From WVYX01 sp039592335 (lineage in GTDB: Bacteria > Gemmatimonadota > Gemmatimonadetes > Gemmatimonadales > GWC2-71-9): 64,000 nucleotides of DNA. Of the stretch, positions 24,383 to 31,695 are shown piece by piece. Within the stretch, counting starts at the first letter, position 1, and the number at the start of each line of letters is the position of its first letter. The translations under genes and the position numbers were made by a program. The DNA lies in assembly GCA_039592335.1 (NCBI GenBank), contig JBDHBX010000012.1, positions 1 to 64,000 of the forward strand, written 5' to 3'. A model generated the notes under the pieces. That model saw nothing but the letters and a program-made list of their open reading frames with translations, searched no databases and was not told the origin of the DNA.

Positions 24383-25714
24383 ATGGCTGATACCCAACTG
24401 ATGGACAAGCTCGTGTCCCTGGCCAAGCGCAGGGGCTTCATCTTCCAATCCTCCGAGATCTACGGCGGCGTGGGCTCGGTCTGGGACTACGGTCCGCTCG
24501 GTGTTGAGCTCAAGAAGAACCTCAAGGAGCAATGGTGGCGCTCGATGGTGTACGAGCGTGACGACATCGAGGGGCTGGATGCCGCGATCCTGATGCATCC
24601 GCGGGTGTGGGAGGCCTCGGGCCACGTGGAGGGGTTCACGGATCCGCTGGTCGACTGCCGCACCTGCAAGGCGCGCTTCCGGGCCGACCAGCTCGATCAG
24701 GGCCAGTGCCCACAGAAGCCGAGCAAGAAGCCCGGCGAAGCGGACCAGTGTGATCTCACCGAGCCCCGCATGTTCAACCTGATGTTCCGGACGTTCATGG
24801 GGCCGGTAGAGGACGCCGCCTCCGTGGTGTACCTGCGCCCGGAGACGGCGCAGGGGATCTACGTCAATTACCTCAACGTGATGCAGGCGGCCCGCCAGAA
24901 GCCACCCTTCGGTATCGCCCAGATCGGCAAGGCGTTCCGCAACGAGATCACGCCGGGGAACTTCATCTTCCGGACGCGCGAGTTCGAGCAGATGGAAATG
25001 CAGTTCTTCGTCAAGCCGGACGAGGACGAACGCTGGTTTGAGGAGTGGAAGGCGCGGCGCATGGAGTGGCATCACGCCGTGGGGATTACACCCGAGAAGC
25101 TTCGGTTCCACGAACACGCCCCCGACGAGCTGGCCCATTACGCCAAGAAGGCGTTCGACATCGAGTACGAGTTTCCCTTTGGCTGGCAGGAGTTCGAAGG
25201 AATCCACAACCGCACCGACTTCGATCTCAAGCGCCACATGGAGTACTCGGGGAAGAAGCTCGAGTACGTGGACACGGTTACCAAGGAGCGCTACGTCCCC
25301 TACATCATCGAGACGTCGCTCGGCGCCGATCGCCTCGCCCTCGTTGCGCTGGTCGACGCCTACCGCGAGGAAGAGGTCGAGGGGGAGCAGCGGGTCGTGC
25401 TGGCCCTGAAGCCCTCCATCGCGCCGATCAAGGTCGGGATCTTCCCGCTGGTCAAGAAGGACGGGATGCCCGAGCTGGCGCACCGCATCTGCGACGACCT
25501 CAGGGGCCGGTTCCCCGTGTTCTACGACGACGGCGGCTCGATCGGGCGGCGCTACAGGCGGCAGGACGAGGCGGGCACCCCCTTCGGGGTCACAGTGGAT
25601 GGGCAGACGCTCGAGGACCAGACGGTCACCGTGCGTGACCGGGACTCGCTGGTGCAGGAGCGAGTGCACACCGGCCAACTGGCTGGTTACTTCCTCGAGC
25701 GACTCATCTTGTGA
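24383..25714 (+). CDS. glyQS: Glycyl-tRNA synthetase, dimeric (alpha2) type
   Basis: 443 residues, class II synthetase of the eukaryote/archaea/Gram-positive alpha2 type rather than alpha2beta2. The N-terminus has FQSSEIYGGVGSVWDYGPLG, and a Cys-rich insertion (CRTCKARF ... CPQKP ... QCDLTEPRMFN) resembles the zinc site of this family. Motif 2 lies around GKAFRNEITPGNFIFRTREF and motif 3 around GADRLALVAL. An anticodon-binding domain ends the protein. It has its own promoter and overlaps the next gene by four bases (GTGA). Confidence 0.96.
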   Translation: MADTQLMDKLVSLAKRRGFIFQSSEIYGGVGSVWDYGPLGVELKKNLKEQWWRSMVYERDDIEGLDAAILMHPRVWEASGHVEGFTDPLVDCRTCKARFRADQLDQGQCPQKPSKKPGEADQCDLTEPRMFNLMFRTFMGPVEDAASVVYLRPETAQGIYVNYLNVMQAARQKPPFGIAQIGKAFRNEITPGNFIFRTREFEQMEMQFFVKPDEDERWFEEWKARRMEWHHAVGITPEKLRFHEHAPDELAHYAKKAFDIEYEFPFGWQEFEGIHNRTDFDLKRHMEYSGKKLEYVDTVTKERYVPYIIETSLGADRLALVALVDAYREEEVEGEQRVVLALKPSIAPIKVGIFPLVKKDGMPELAHRICDDLRGRFPVFYDDGGSIGRRYRRQDEAGTPFGVTVDGQTLEDQTVTVRDRDSLVQERVHTGQLAGYFLERLIL

Positions 25715-27168
25715 AGCTCGAGACCCTGCTGGCACAGGGTGAGGCAATGCTCCAGGAACTGGGCCGGGAGTACTACCTCACCGGCGCCGGCATGAAGAGC
25801 GATCCCGAATTCCAGACCATCTACCAGAAACATTCCGTGCTGGTGAGCGACGGAGCGCTCGAAGCCGCGCAGGCGAGCGGGTCCAGCGCGCTCGTGGAGT
25901 GGGCGGTCGATACCCGCGTGGGGCGCCTGGTGGCCCCGTTCGAGGAGCGCCAGCTCGTGTGGGAGCAGGACGCCACCGTGGAGGTGGACGGCACCAGCAT
26001 GCCCTACCTGCGCGTGCCGATCGAGCTGTCCAATTCCGCGGACCGAACGTTCCGCAACGCGCTCGACGTGGCCCGTGCCAGCGTCGGGGCGAAGGGGCTG
26101 GGGAACCTGCGGCGGGAGCGCTTCCTGGCGGAGCACGAGGCGGTGCGGGCGTTGGGGATGGGTGACTACGTGGAGGCCGTGGGTGCCCTCGCCGGGATCG
26201 AACTGGACGCGCTGTGTCGGGAGGCCCGGGCCTTCCTCGAGCGCACCGTGGCCATGTACGAGGAGAGCCTCGCGCAGCTCGTGAAGCGGCGACTCGGCAT
26301 ACCGGTGGCGGATCTCACCAGGGCAGATTCGGTGCGGCTGTTTCGCGCGGACCAGTTCGACGCCGCCTTCCCGGCCGGGGCCGTGGTCGAGACCGCGATC
26401 CAGCAAATGCAGGAGATGGGGCTGGACGCGACGCAGGGCGGCCGTGTGCGATTCGATACCGAGGAGCGGGAAGGGAAGCAGCCGCGCGCGTTCTGCGTGC
26501 CGGTGCGCGTGCCGGACGAGGTCTACCTGGTGCTGCGGCCGCGGGGTGGGCATAGCGACTACCGCACCTTCTGGCACGAGCTGGGCCACGCGATGCACTT
26601 CGCCTCGGTGGCGCCCGAGCTCCCGTTTGCCGCGCGCTGGCTGGGCGATAACTCGGTCACCGAGGGATACGCCATGCTGTGGGATCACCTGACCATCGAT
26701 CCCGCGTGGATCGTGCGCACGTGCGGCATGAATGTGCGTGACGCCGACAGCCTCACCTTCGAGCTCGCGGTCGGCGAGCTGTTCATGGTGCGGCGGTACG
26801 CGGCCAAGCTCGTGTACGAGCTGGAGCTGCACCGCAGCGACTTCACCGGCTTGAGCGCGCGGTACGCCGAGCTCCTCTCCGAGGCGACCCGGTGTCGCTA
26901 CCTCGAAGACGACAGTCTGCTCGACGTCGATCCCGGCTTCTACTCGGCCCGCTATCTGCGGGCGTGGCAGTTCGAGTCGGTCCTGACCCGGAGCTTCGTG
27001 GAGCGGTTCGGTGAGGAGTGGTACCGCGACCCGCAGGCAGGGGCGGTGGTCCATGAGCTGATGGCACGGGGCCAGGCCGATCCGGTCGACCGGCTGGTGC
27101 GCGAGGCTACCGGACAGCCCCTCACGTTCGATTACATCGTCACACGACTCGAATCCCGACTGAGCTAA
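25711..27168 (+). CDS. M3-like gluzincin metallopeptidase
   Basis: 485 residues, mainly helical. The zinc site is HELGH (H289, E290, H293) with a downstream Glu (E318) in NSVTEGYAM, the gluzincin arrangement of thimet oligopeptidase/PepF and angiotensin-converting enzyme relatives. There is no signal peptide, so it is probably a cytoplasmic oligopeptidase. The length is shorter than typical PepF (~600), lacking part of the N-terminal domain. The GTG start overlaps the glyQS stop (GTGA). The next gene, a sodium-coupled transporter, might import its products or substrates (inference). Confidence 0.85.
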   Translation: MKLETLLAQGEAMLQELGREYYLTGAGMKSDPEFQTIYQKHSVLVSDGALEAAQASGSSALVEWAVDTRVGRLVAPFEERQLVWEQDATVEVDGTSMPYLRVPIELSNSADRTFRNALDVARASVGAKGLGNLRRERFLAEHEAVRALGMGDYVEAVGALAGIELDALCREARAFLERTVAMYEESLAQLVKRRLGIPVADLTRADSVRLFRADQFDAAFPAGAVVETAIQQMQEMGLDATQGGRVRFDTEEREGKQPRAFCVPVRVPDEVYLVLRPRGGHSDYRTFWHELGHAMHFASVAPELPFAARWLGDNSVTEGYAMLWDHLTIDPAWIVRTCGMNVRDADSLTFELAVGELFMVRRYAAKLVYELELHRSDFTGLSARYAELLSEATRCRYLEDDSLLDVDPGFYSARYLRAWQFESVLTRSFVERFGEEWYRDPQAGAVVHELMARGQADPVDRLVREATGQPLTFDYIVTRLESRLS

Positions 27169-27176
27169 GGACGGCT

Positions 27177-28742
27177 GTGAATCCCAAGCGCGAAGCCTTC
27201 TCCTCACGCTGGGTGATGATGCTCGCCATGCTCGGCATGGCCGTGGGCACCGGCAACATCTGGCGCTTCCCGCGGATCGCCGCGCAGAACGGCGGGGGCG
27301 AGTTCATCGTCGCCTGGCTGGCGTTCCTGTTCCTCTGGTCCATTCCCCTGATCCTGGTGGAGTTCGGGACTGGACGCCTCACGCGCACCGGACCGGTGGG
27401 TGCCTTCATCCAGATGATGGGACCGCGGTGGGCCTGGATGGGCGCGTTCATCGCCTTCGTGGCGACGGCGATCATGTTCTACTACTCGGTGGTCGCCGGG
27501 TGGACGATCCGCTACGTGGTGGCCTCGCTCCTGGGGGAGATTCCCCGGCAGGAGCCGGGGGCGTTCTGGGAGAGCTTCACGGATTCCTGGTGGCCGGTGC
27601 TGTTCCACGGGCTGGCCATCGGCACGGGCACGCTGGTGGTGGCCCGTGGGGTGCGGGCGATCGAGCGGGTGGCGAAGGTGCTCATGCCCACCCTCATCAT
27701 TCTGGTGGTGGCACTGGCGATCCGGGCGGTGACGCTGCCGGGTTCCTCCGACGGCCTGGCGTACCTGTTCACGGTCGACTGGGCGGCGCTAGGCAACGCG
27801 CGCATCTGGATCGAGGCGCTGACGCAGAATGCGTGGGACACCGGTGCCGGGTGGGGGCTCATCCTGGCGTACGCGGCGTATCTCCGCATCGAGGAAGACA
27901 CCGCCCTCAACGCGTTCATGCTGCCCACGGCCAACAACACGGTCTCGCTCCTCGCGGGAATCATGGTGCTGTGCACCGTGTTCGCGGTGGTGCCACAGTT
28001 GGTGGCGAACCTGGCCGCCGATCCCGGGGCGCTGTCGGCGTATCCGGCGCTGGCCGAGGCGGTGCAGAGCGGTGAGGCCCTGTCGGCCGATCTCATCCAG
28101 CGCACCATCTTCAGCACAGGGAACGAGGGGCTCACGTTCATCTGGATGCCCCAGCTGTTTGCCCGCGTGCCGTTCGGCCAGTTCTTCATGATCCTGTTCT
28201 TCCTGGCGCTCACGTTCGCGGCGTTCACGAGCCTCGTCGCCATGATCGAGCTCGCCACCCGCGTGCTGCGCGATGCGGGCATGGAGCGCCGCCGCGCGGT
28301 TCGCGTGGTCGGGATCGTTGGGTTCCTGCTGGGGTTCCCGTCGGCGCTCTCGCTGCGGTTCCTGCACAACCAGGACTTCGTGTGGGGTGTGGCGCTCATG
28401 CTCTCCGGGTTGTTCTTCGCCATTGCCATTCTGGTCTACGGCGCGCGGCGGTTCCGGGAGCAGCAGCTGAACCACGAGCATTCCGATATCAAGGTGGGCC
28501 GGGGCTGGGAGCTCGTGATCACGATCGTGGTGCCGCTCGAGGCGTTGGTGCTCCTGGGGTGGTGGGTGTATCAGGTGCGGGGCGAGGATCTCGCAGGGTG
28601 GCTCGACCCACTGCGGGAGGCAAACGTGGGGACGCTGTTCTTCCAGTGGGGGGTAGTGCTGGTCGTTCTGCTGCTCGCCAACCGTTGGTTGGCGCGCCAC
28701 ACGCATGGGATCGCTGCGCAGAACGAAGCCGGCGAGGAGTAG
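27177..28742 (+). CDS. Neurotransmitter:sodium symporter (SNF) family transporter
   Basis: 521 residues, about twelve membrane helices. The helix-1 unwound sodium site signature GMAVGTGNIWRFPRIAAQNG and GGEF match LeuT-type transporters. Helix 6 and 8 segments (around EDTALNAFMLPTANNTVSL) also fit. The family imports amino acids or related small molecules with sodium; the substrate here is unknown. The GTG start is 8 bases after the peptidase, so the two probably form one transcript. Confidence 0.92.
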   Translation: MNPKREAFSSRWVMMLAMLGMAVGTGNIWRFPRIAAQNGGGEFIVAWLAFLFLWSIPLILVEFGTGRLTRTGPVGAFIQMMGPRWAWMGAFIAFVATAIMFYYSVVAGWTIRYVVASLLGEIPRQEPGAFWESFTDSWWPVLFHGLAIGTGTLVVARGVRAIERVAKVLMPTLIILVVALAIRAVTLPGSSDGLAYLFTVDWAALGNARIWIEALTQNAWDTGAGWGLILAYAAYLRIEEDTALNAFMLPTANNTVSLLAGIMVLCTVFAVVPQLVANLAADPGALSAYPALAEAVQSGEALSADLIQRTIFSTGNEGLTFIWMPQLFARVPFGQFFMILFFLALTFAAFTSLVAMIELATRVLRDAGMERRRAVRVVGIVGFLLGFPSALSLRFLHNQDFVWGVALMLSGLFFAIAILVYGARRFREQQLNHEHSDIKVGRGWELVITIVVPLEALVLLGWWVYQVRGEDLAGWLDPLREANVGTLFFQWGVVLVVLLLANRWLARHTHGIAAQNEAGEE

Positions 28743-28777
28743 TCGCGGCGCCCGCGGGCGTCACGGGTGATCTGCCG

Positions 28778-29461
28778 ATGCGGTTCGAGCACTTCCGTGC
28801 GATGGCCGAGCGGCTCGCGGCCGAGGTCCCGGAGGGGTACCTGGAGGGGATCGCGGGCATCGACGTGAGCCCCAAGACCATCCCCCATCCGGTGGACGCC
28901 CAGGTGTACACCCTGGGGGAATGCGTTCCCATCGACACGGGAACCGACGAGATCCAATCACACGTGGTGCTGTACCACGGTTCGTTCCGCGCGCTGGCTG
29001 CGGAGCGCCCCGACTTCGACTGGCAGCGGGAAGCGTGGGAGACGCTGCTCCACGAGCTGCGCCACCACCTGGAGTGGCGTGCCCGCTCCGAGGATCTCGA
29101 GGCGTTCGACCGGGCGGCGGAGCAGAACTTCGCGCGCGCGGCGGGACGCGCGTTCGACCCGCTGTTCTATCAAGCGGGGGAGCGCGTCGCCGAGGGGATC
29201 TATCGGCTGGACGACGACGTGTTCATCGAGCGGGTCGTGCGCGAACCACCCGCCGTCATAGATGTTGCGTGGCATGGGGGGACGTACCGCGTGGCAGTGC
29301 CGCCGGGACGGCTTCCGCTCTACCTCACCCTCGACGGTCTGACTCACCCGCCGTCGGGCGACGTGGTGCTGGTACTGCGTCGCAAGCCGCGCCTGCGGGA
29401 CCTGTTCCGCGGCGCTCCACCCGTGACGCAGGAGCGTGTCCGTGTCGAACCCGCCGAATGA
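28778..29461 (+). CDS. Zincin_1-like small metallopeptidase with C-terminal extension
   Basis: 227 residues. The first half resembles the small zincin (PF06262-type) family: an MRFEHFRAMAERL start, a central ITLYRG-like strand (HVVLYHGSFR) and the zinc motif HELRHHLEW (H92-E93-H96, then H97) followed by SEDLE. The extra ~100 C-terminal residues include a strand-rich piece (WHGGTYRVAVPPGRLPLYL), perhaps a DnaJ-C-like or carrier beta domain; this is speculative. No signal peptide. It starts 35 bases after the symporter and overlaps the next small gene. Confidence 0.75.
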   Translation: MRFEHFRAMAERLAAEVPEGYLEGIAGIDVSPKTIPHPVDAQVYTLGECVPIDTGTDEIQSHVVLYHGSFRALAAERPDFDWQREAWETLLHELRHHLEWRARSEDLEAFDRAAEQNFARAAGRAFDPLFYQAGERVAEGIYRLDDDVFIERVVREPPAVIDVAWHGGTYRVAVPPGRLPLYLTLDGLTHPPSGDVVLVLRRKPRLRDLFRGAPPVTQERVRVEPAE

Positions 29462-29756
29462 GCGATCGGTGCTGCTGACGACCCGCGATCTGTTCTTCCG
29501 AGCCAAGCTCGAGGCATTGGTCGAGCTGAGTGGGCGCACGGCGGTCCGCTCGGGCCCCGCCCCGTACGCGGTGGTGGAGCTGGGCGCGGTCTCGTTGGAG
29601 CAGGTGCGCGAGCTGGTTGCCGCCGGCACGCGGGTGGTGGCGTTCGGCTCGCACGTCGGGGCGCAGGCGCTGCGCGACGCGCGGGAGGCGGGTGCAGAGG
29701 CCGTCCCCAACTCGCAGGTCGAGGCGACGGTGCGCAGGATGCTCGGGCGTGAGTAG
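29442..29756 (+). CDS. Small alpha/beta protein, possibly degenerate receiver-like
   Basis: 104 residues. The pattern of hydrophobic strands and helices (SVLLTTRDLFFRAKLEAL, AVVELGAVSLEQVRELV, RVVAFGSHVGAQAL, EAVPNS, VEATVRRML) fits a flavodoxin/receiver-like fold. The acidic phosphoacceptor pocket is not obvious. I do not recognise a named family. The start GTG 29442 has a CAGGAG ribosome-binding site 7 bases upstream and overlaps the zincin gene by 20 bases; GTG 29469 is an alternative. Confidence 0.6.
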   Translation: MSNPPNERSVLLTTRDLFFRAKLEALVELSGRTAVRSGPAPYAVVELGAVSLEQVRELVAAGTRVVAFGSHVGAQALRDAREAGAEAVPNSQVEATVRRMLGRE

Positions 29757-29805
29757 CGGACCGCACGGCACCGGCGCGACGAGCGCGCTCGGGTCGTACC
29801 GGAGT

Positions 29806-29811
29806 TATCTT
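29806..29811 (+). promoter_or_regulatory. Possible -10 element (TATCTT) upstream of the small-protein pair
   Basis: TATCTT lies 50 bases before the ATG at 29862. No -35 match is visible at the normal spacing. The same hexamer acts as -10 of the well-matched promoter at 36536-36564. If used, it excludes the upstream GTG at 29814 as a start. Confidence 0.3.
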
Positions 29812-29861
29812 GTGTGGCGAACTCGACGGCGACGGACCGAACCGCGCGAGAGGTTGCGCCA

Positions 29862-30134
29862 ATGATGCATGAAACGAGCACGTCACTCCCTCCCACCGAG
29901 GTGCTGGATCGCGCCAAGGCGTTCTTCGCCGAGCGCGACCCCAACCAGGCGGCGTTCGTGGAGCACGAGGGCCAGAGCTTTGCCACGTTTCGCGGACAGG
30001 GCGGGGAGGAGCTGACGCTGGCGGTGTTCGCGTCCGAAGCCGGCACGCGTGTGCGGGCGTCCACGCTGCTATTCGACCAGGCCATCGGGCGGTTCTTCTC
30101 GACACTGCCCGTGGTCGAAGAGGGCGACGCATGA
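29862..30134 (+). CDS. Conserved-looking small protein of unknown function
   Basis: 90 residues, acidic, no signal peptide or membrane helix. It has a helix (PTEVLDRAKAFFAERD) then strands (AAFVEHEGQSFATFRGQG, ELTLAVFASEAGTRVRAS) and a last helix ending STLPVVEEGDA. No family recognised. ATG 29862 (or 29865) is chosen over a GTG at 29814 because a GAGAGG ribosome-binding site and a possible promoter lie between them. It overlaps the ubiquitin-like gene by four bases (ATGA), implying stoichiometric, coupled expression. Confidence 0.65.
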   Translation: MMHETSTSLPPTEVLDRAKAFFAERDPNQAAFVEHEGQSFATFRGQGGEELTLAVFASEAGTRVRASTLLFDQAIGRFFSTLPVVEEGDA

Positions 30135-30382
30135 CGGTGCGCGTCTGGGTGCCGGAGGTGTGGGACATCGTGAGCCTCGACGCGAGCCCCGAGTGGAGCG
30201 TGGCGCGCCTCAAGAGCGAGGCGCTCGAGCGGGCGACCGGGCGCGCGCCGGACGGCGAGGCCTACGAAGTGAAGTTCCGTGGCGCTCGGGTGCTGGACGA
30301 GTCGGCGACGCTGAGCGCGCTCGGTGCGCCCGACAACGCGTCGTTCATCGTGTTGCCGGCTACCCGGCGGCCGGCGAGGTGA
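30131..30382 (+). CDS. Ubiquitin-like beta-grasp small protein
   Basis: 83 residues. The layout matches ubiquitin end to end: an N-terminal beta-hairpin (TVRVWVPEVWDIVSL), a helix starting SVARLKSEAL, a PDGEAYEVKFRG strand equivalent to DQQRLIFAG, the LDESATLSALG turn and a last strand FIVLP. The C-terminus (ATRRPAR) lacks the Gly-Gly needed for conjugation, as in YukD/EsaB-type proteins. Function unknown; it is cotranslated with the small protein before it. Identification rests on pattern, not on a search. Confidence 0.6.
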   Translation: MTVRVWVPEVWDIVSLDASPEWSVARLKSEALERATGRAPDGEAYEVKFRGARVLDESATLSALGAPDNASFIVLPATRRPAR

Positions 30383-31228
30383 CTACTCGAGCAGACCTTT
30401 GGATCCGGACACCGCCGAGGCGAGAAACGCGCGCGTCTGCTCCTGCTGTTGGCCGGCCGTAGCTCCTGTGCCCGCCAGATCTTCGCCCGTCAGCACCGCG
30501 CCGACCCACCCCTCCCGGTGCCACCTGCCACCACCGTCGAGTGGCGGTAACTGATCACTCGGTGGCGCCGGCCACGGCAGCACGTAGAAGTAGGGCTGCG
30601 CGTACGACGCGTCGCCCGGGGTCATGCCGACGCCTATGGACCGGGCGTGCTCGGGATCGACTGCGGGGTCCAGCATGATCAGCGTCGCGTTGTCGAAGTG
30701 ATGTGGCCAGATGCGTACCGGGCTGGCGCCGGCGTGGTCCTCCCGCACCTCCTGCAACGCAAGCTCCGCATTACCGTACCACCGTGCCAGTTCTGCGAGG
30801 GCGGCGGGATCGGCATCGAACTCTGCGCCGGTACCGACCGGGTGGTCGGGCATCTCGTCGGTGCGCCGCGGCAACGCTTCCTCCAAACCGATGGCGCCCT
30901 CCATCCACGAGTAGCCGTCGGCCAGCGTGTGGCCGGCCAACGGGAACTCTGCACCGCCACCCTTGCGTCCGTCGCGCACCACCAGCGTGAGGTCCGGTAG
31001 GCGCAGTCCCGCCCGGGTGCCCGGGGTGCCGTTCAACGGTTGGGTGAGGAGCGCGCGCGACTCGTGGTGCCAGGCCAGGCTCGTATGGCTGTCGTCCGGG
31101 GCTGGCTCAACGGAGACGCTGGCCACGCCCACGAGGACCTGCACGGCCCAGTGAGCCTGCTCGCGCGCGTCGGCGAGTTCTGTTGGCGGGGGCGTGCCGA
31201 GGCGCTCCCAGGGGGCAGAGCGGTTCAT
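30383..31228 (-). CDS. Uncharacterised conserved protein (PHHFD-motif family)
   Basis: 281 residues, cytoplasmic. Regions that look family-conserved are SHTSLAWHHESRALLTQPL, FPLAGHTLADGYSWM, RIWPHHFDNATLIMLD, SIGVGMTPGDASYAQPYFYV and WHREGWVGAVLTG. I recall similar uncharacterised proteins in proteobacteria but no assigned function. The many His, Asp and Trp residues could form a ligand or metal site. The ATG at 31228 is preferred, because the further upstream reading is Arg-rich and unlike the family. It converges with the ubiquitin-like gene with no gap. Confidence 0.7.
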   Translation of the reverse strand: MNRSAPWERLGTPPPTELADAREQAHWAVQVLVGVASVSVEPAPDDSHTSLAWHHESRALLTQPLNGTPGTRAGLRLPDLTLVVRDGRKGGGAEFPLAGHTLADGYSWMEGAIGLEEALPRRTDEMPDHPVGTGAEFDADPAALAELARWYGNAELALQEVREDHAGASPVRIWPHHFDNATLIMLDPAVDPEHARSIGVGMTPGDASYAQPYFYVLPWPAPPSDQLPPLDGGGRWHREGWVGAVLTGEDLAGTGATAGQQQEQTRAFLASAVSGSKGLLE

Positions 31229-31551
31229 TGTGCCCTCGAAACAAGCGTGTCGTGACTGGCGTTCCCTGCAACGGCGGTGGTCCGGCATCGGCGAACGTCC
31301 TTGTGAGGCCGCGCCGCGATCCACCTAGTCTCTCGGCCGTGTCGCCGCAAAAGGTATGTCGGGGGCGATGATGAAGTCTCGCCTGCGGTATACTCGGGCT
31401 GAATTCCTAATCTTGGAGTGGCTCGTCTGGCCACGGATGTGGGGTAGCGGCGCGGCCCGTGCCATATGGTAACCGTCGAATCTGAGCGCCGCTAGATTCC
31501 AGCGAGCTGATCACGGCGGTAAGAACAGTCCCACGTACGCCCGCCAGCACC

Positions 31552-31563
31552 CCCACATGTGGG
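31552..31563. promoter_or_regulatory. Palindrome CCCACATGTGGG, candidate operator
   Basis: A perfect 12-bp inverted repeat lying 48 bases upstream of the likely -10 of the aldehyde dehydrogenase gene, in a segment with no ORF. The symmetry suits a dimeric regulator. No regulator gene is adjacent. Confidence 0.35.
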
Positions 31564-31587
31564 AGTCCGCGAGGGGGCGAGGCGCCC

Positions 31588-31616
31588 TTCTGCGCTACCG
31601 GACGTCATGGTAGAAT
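31588..31616 (+). promoter_or_regulatory. Possible promoter of the aldehyde dehydrogenase gene
   Basis: TAGAAT (31611-31616) is a good -10; TTCTGC (31588-31593) at 17-base spacing is a weak -35. The leader to the ATG at 31696 would be about 73 bases. Confidence 0.4.
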
Positions 31617-31695
31617 CCGTGTGTTGTGACCGGCGGGATGGGCCCGTCGGCTGGTACCGGGCGGAAGGGCAAGGCAACTACGGCAGGGTACTCCC

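Larger units (their letters stand above)
31229..31695. other. 467-base gene-free segment with promoter-like and operator-like sites
   Basis: No supportable ORF. It is the shared upstream region of the minus-strand conserved protein and the plus-strand ALDH gene. Visible items are a TATACT (31389-31394), a perfect 12-bp palindrome CCCACATGTGGG (31552-31563), and a TAGAAT (31611-31616) that may serve the ALDH gene. I see no tRNA or riboswitch-like fold. Confidence 0.75.
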
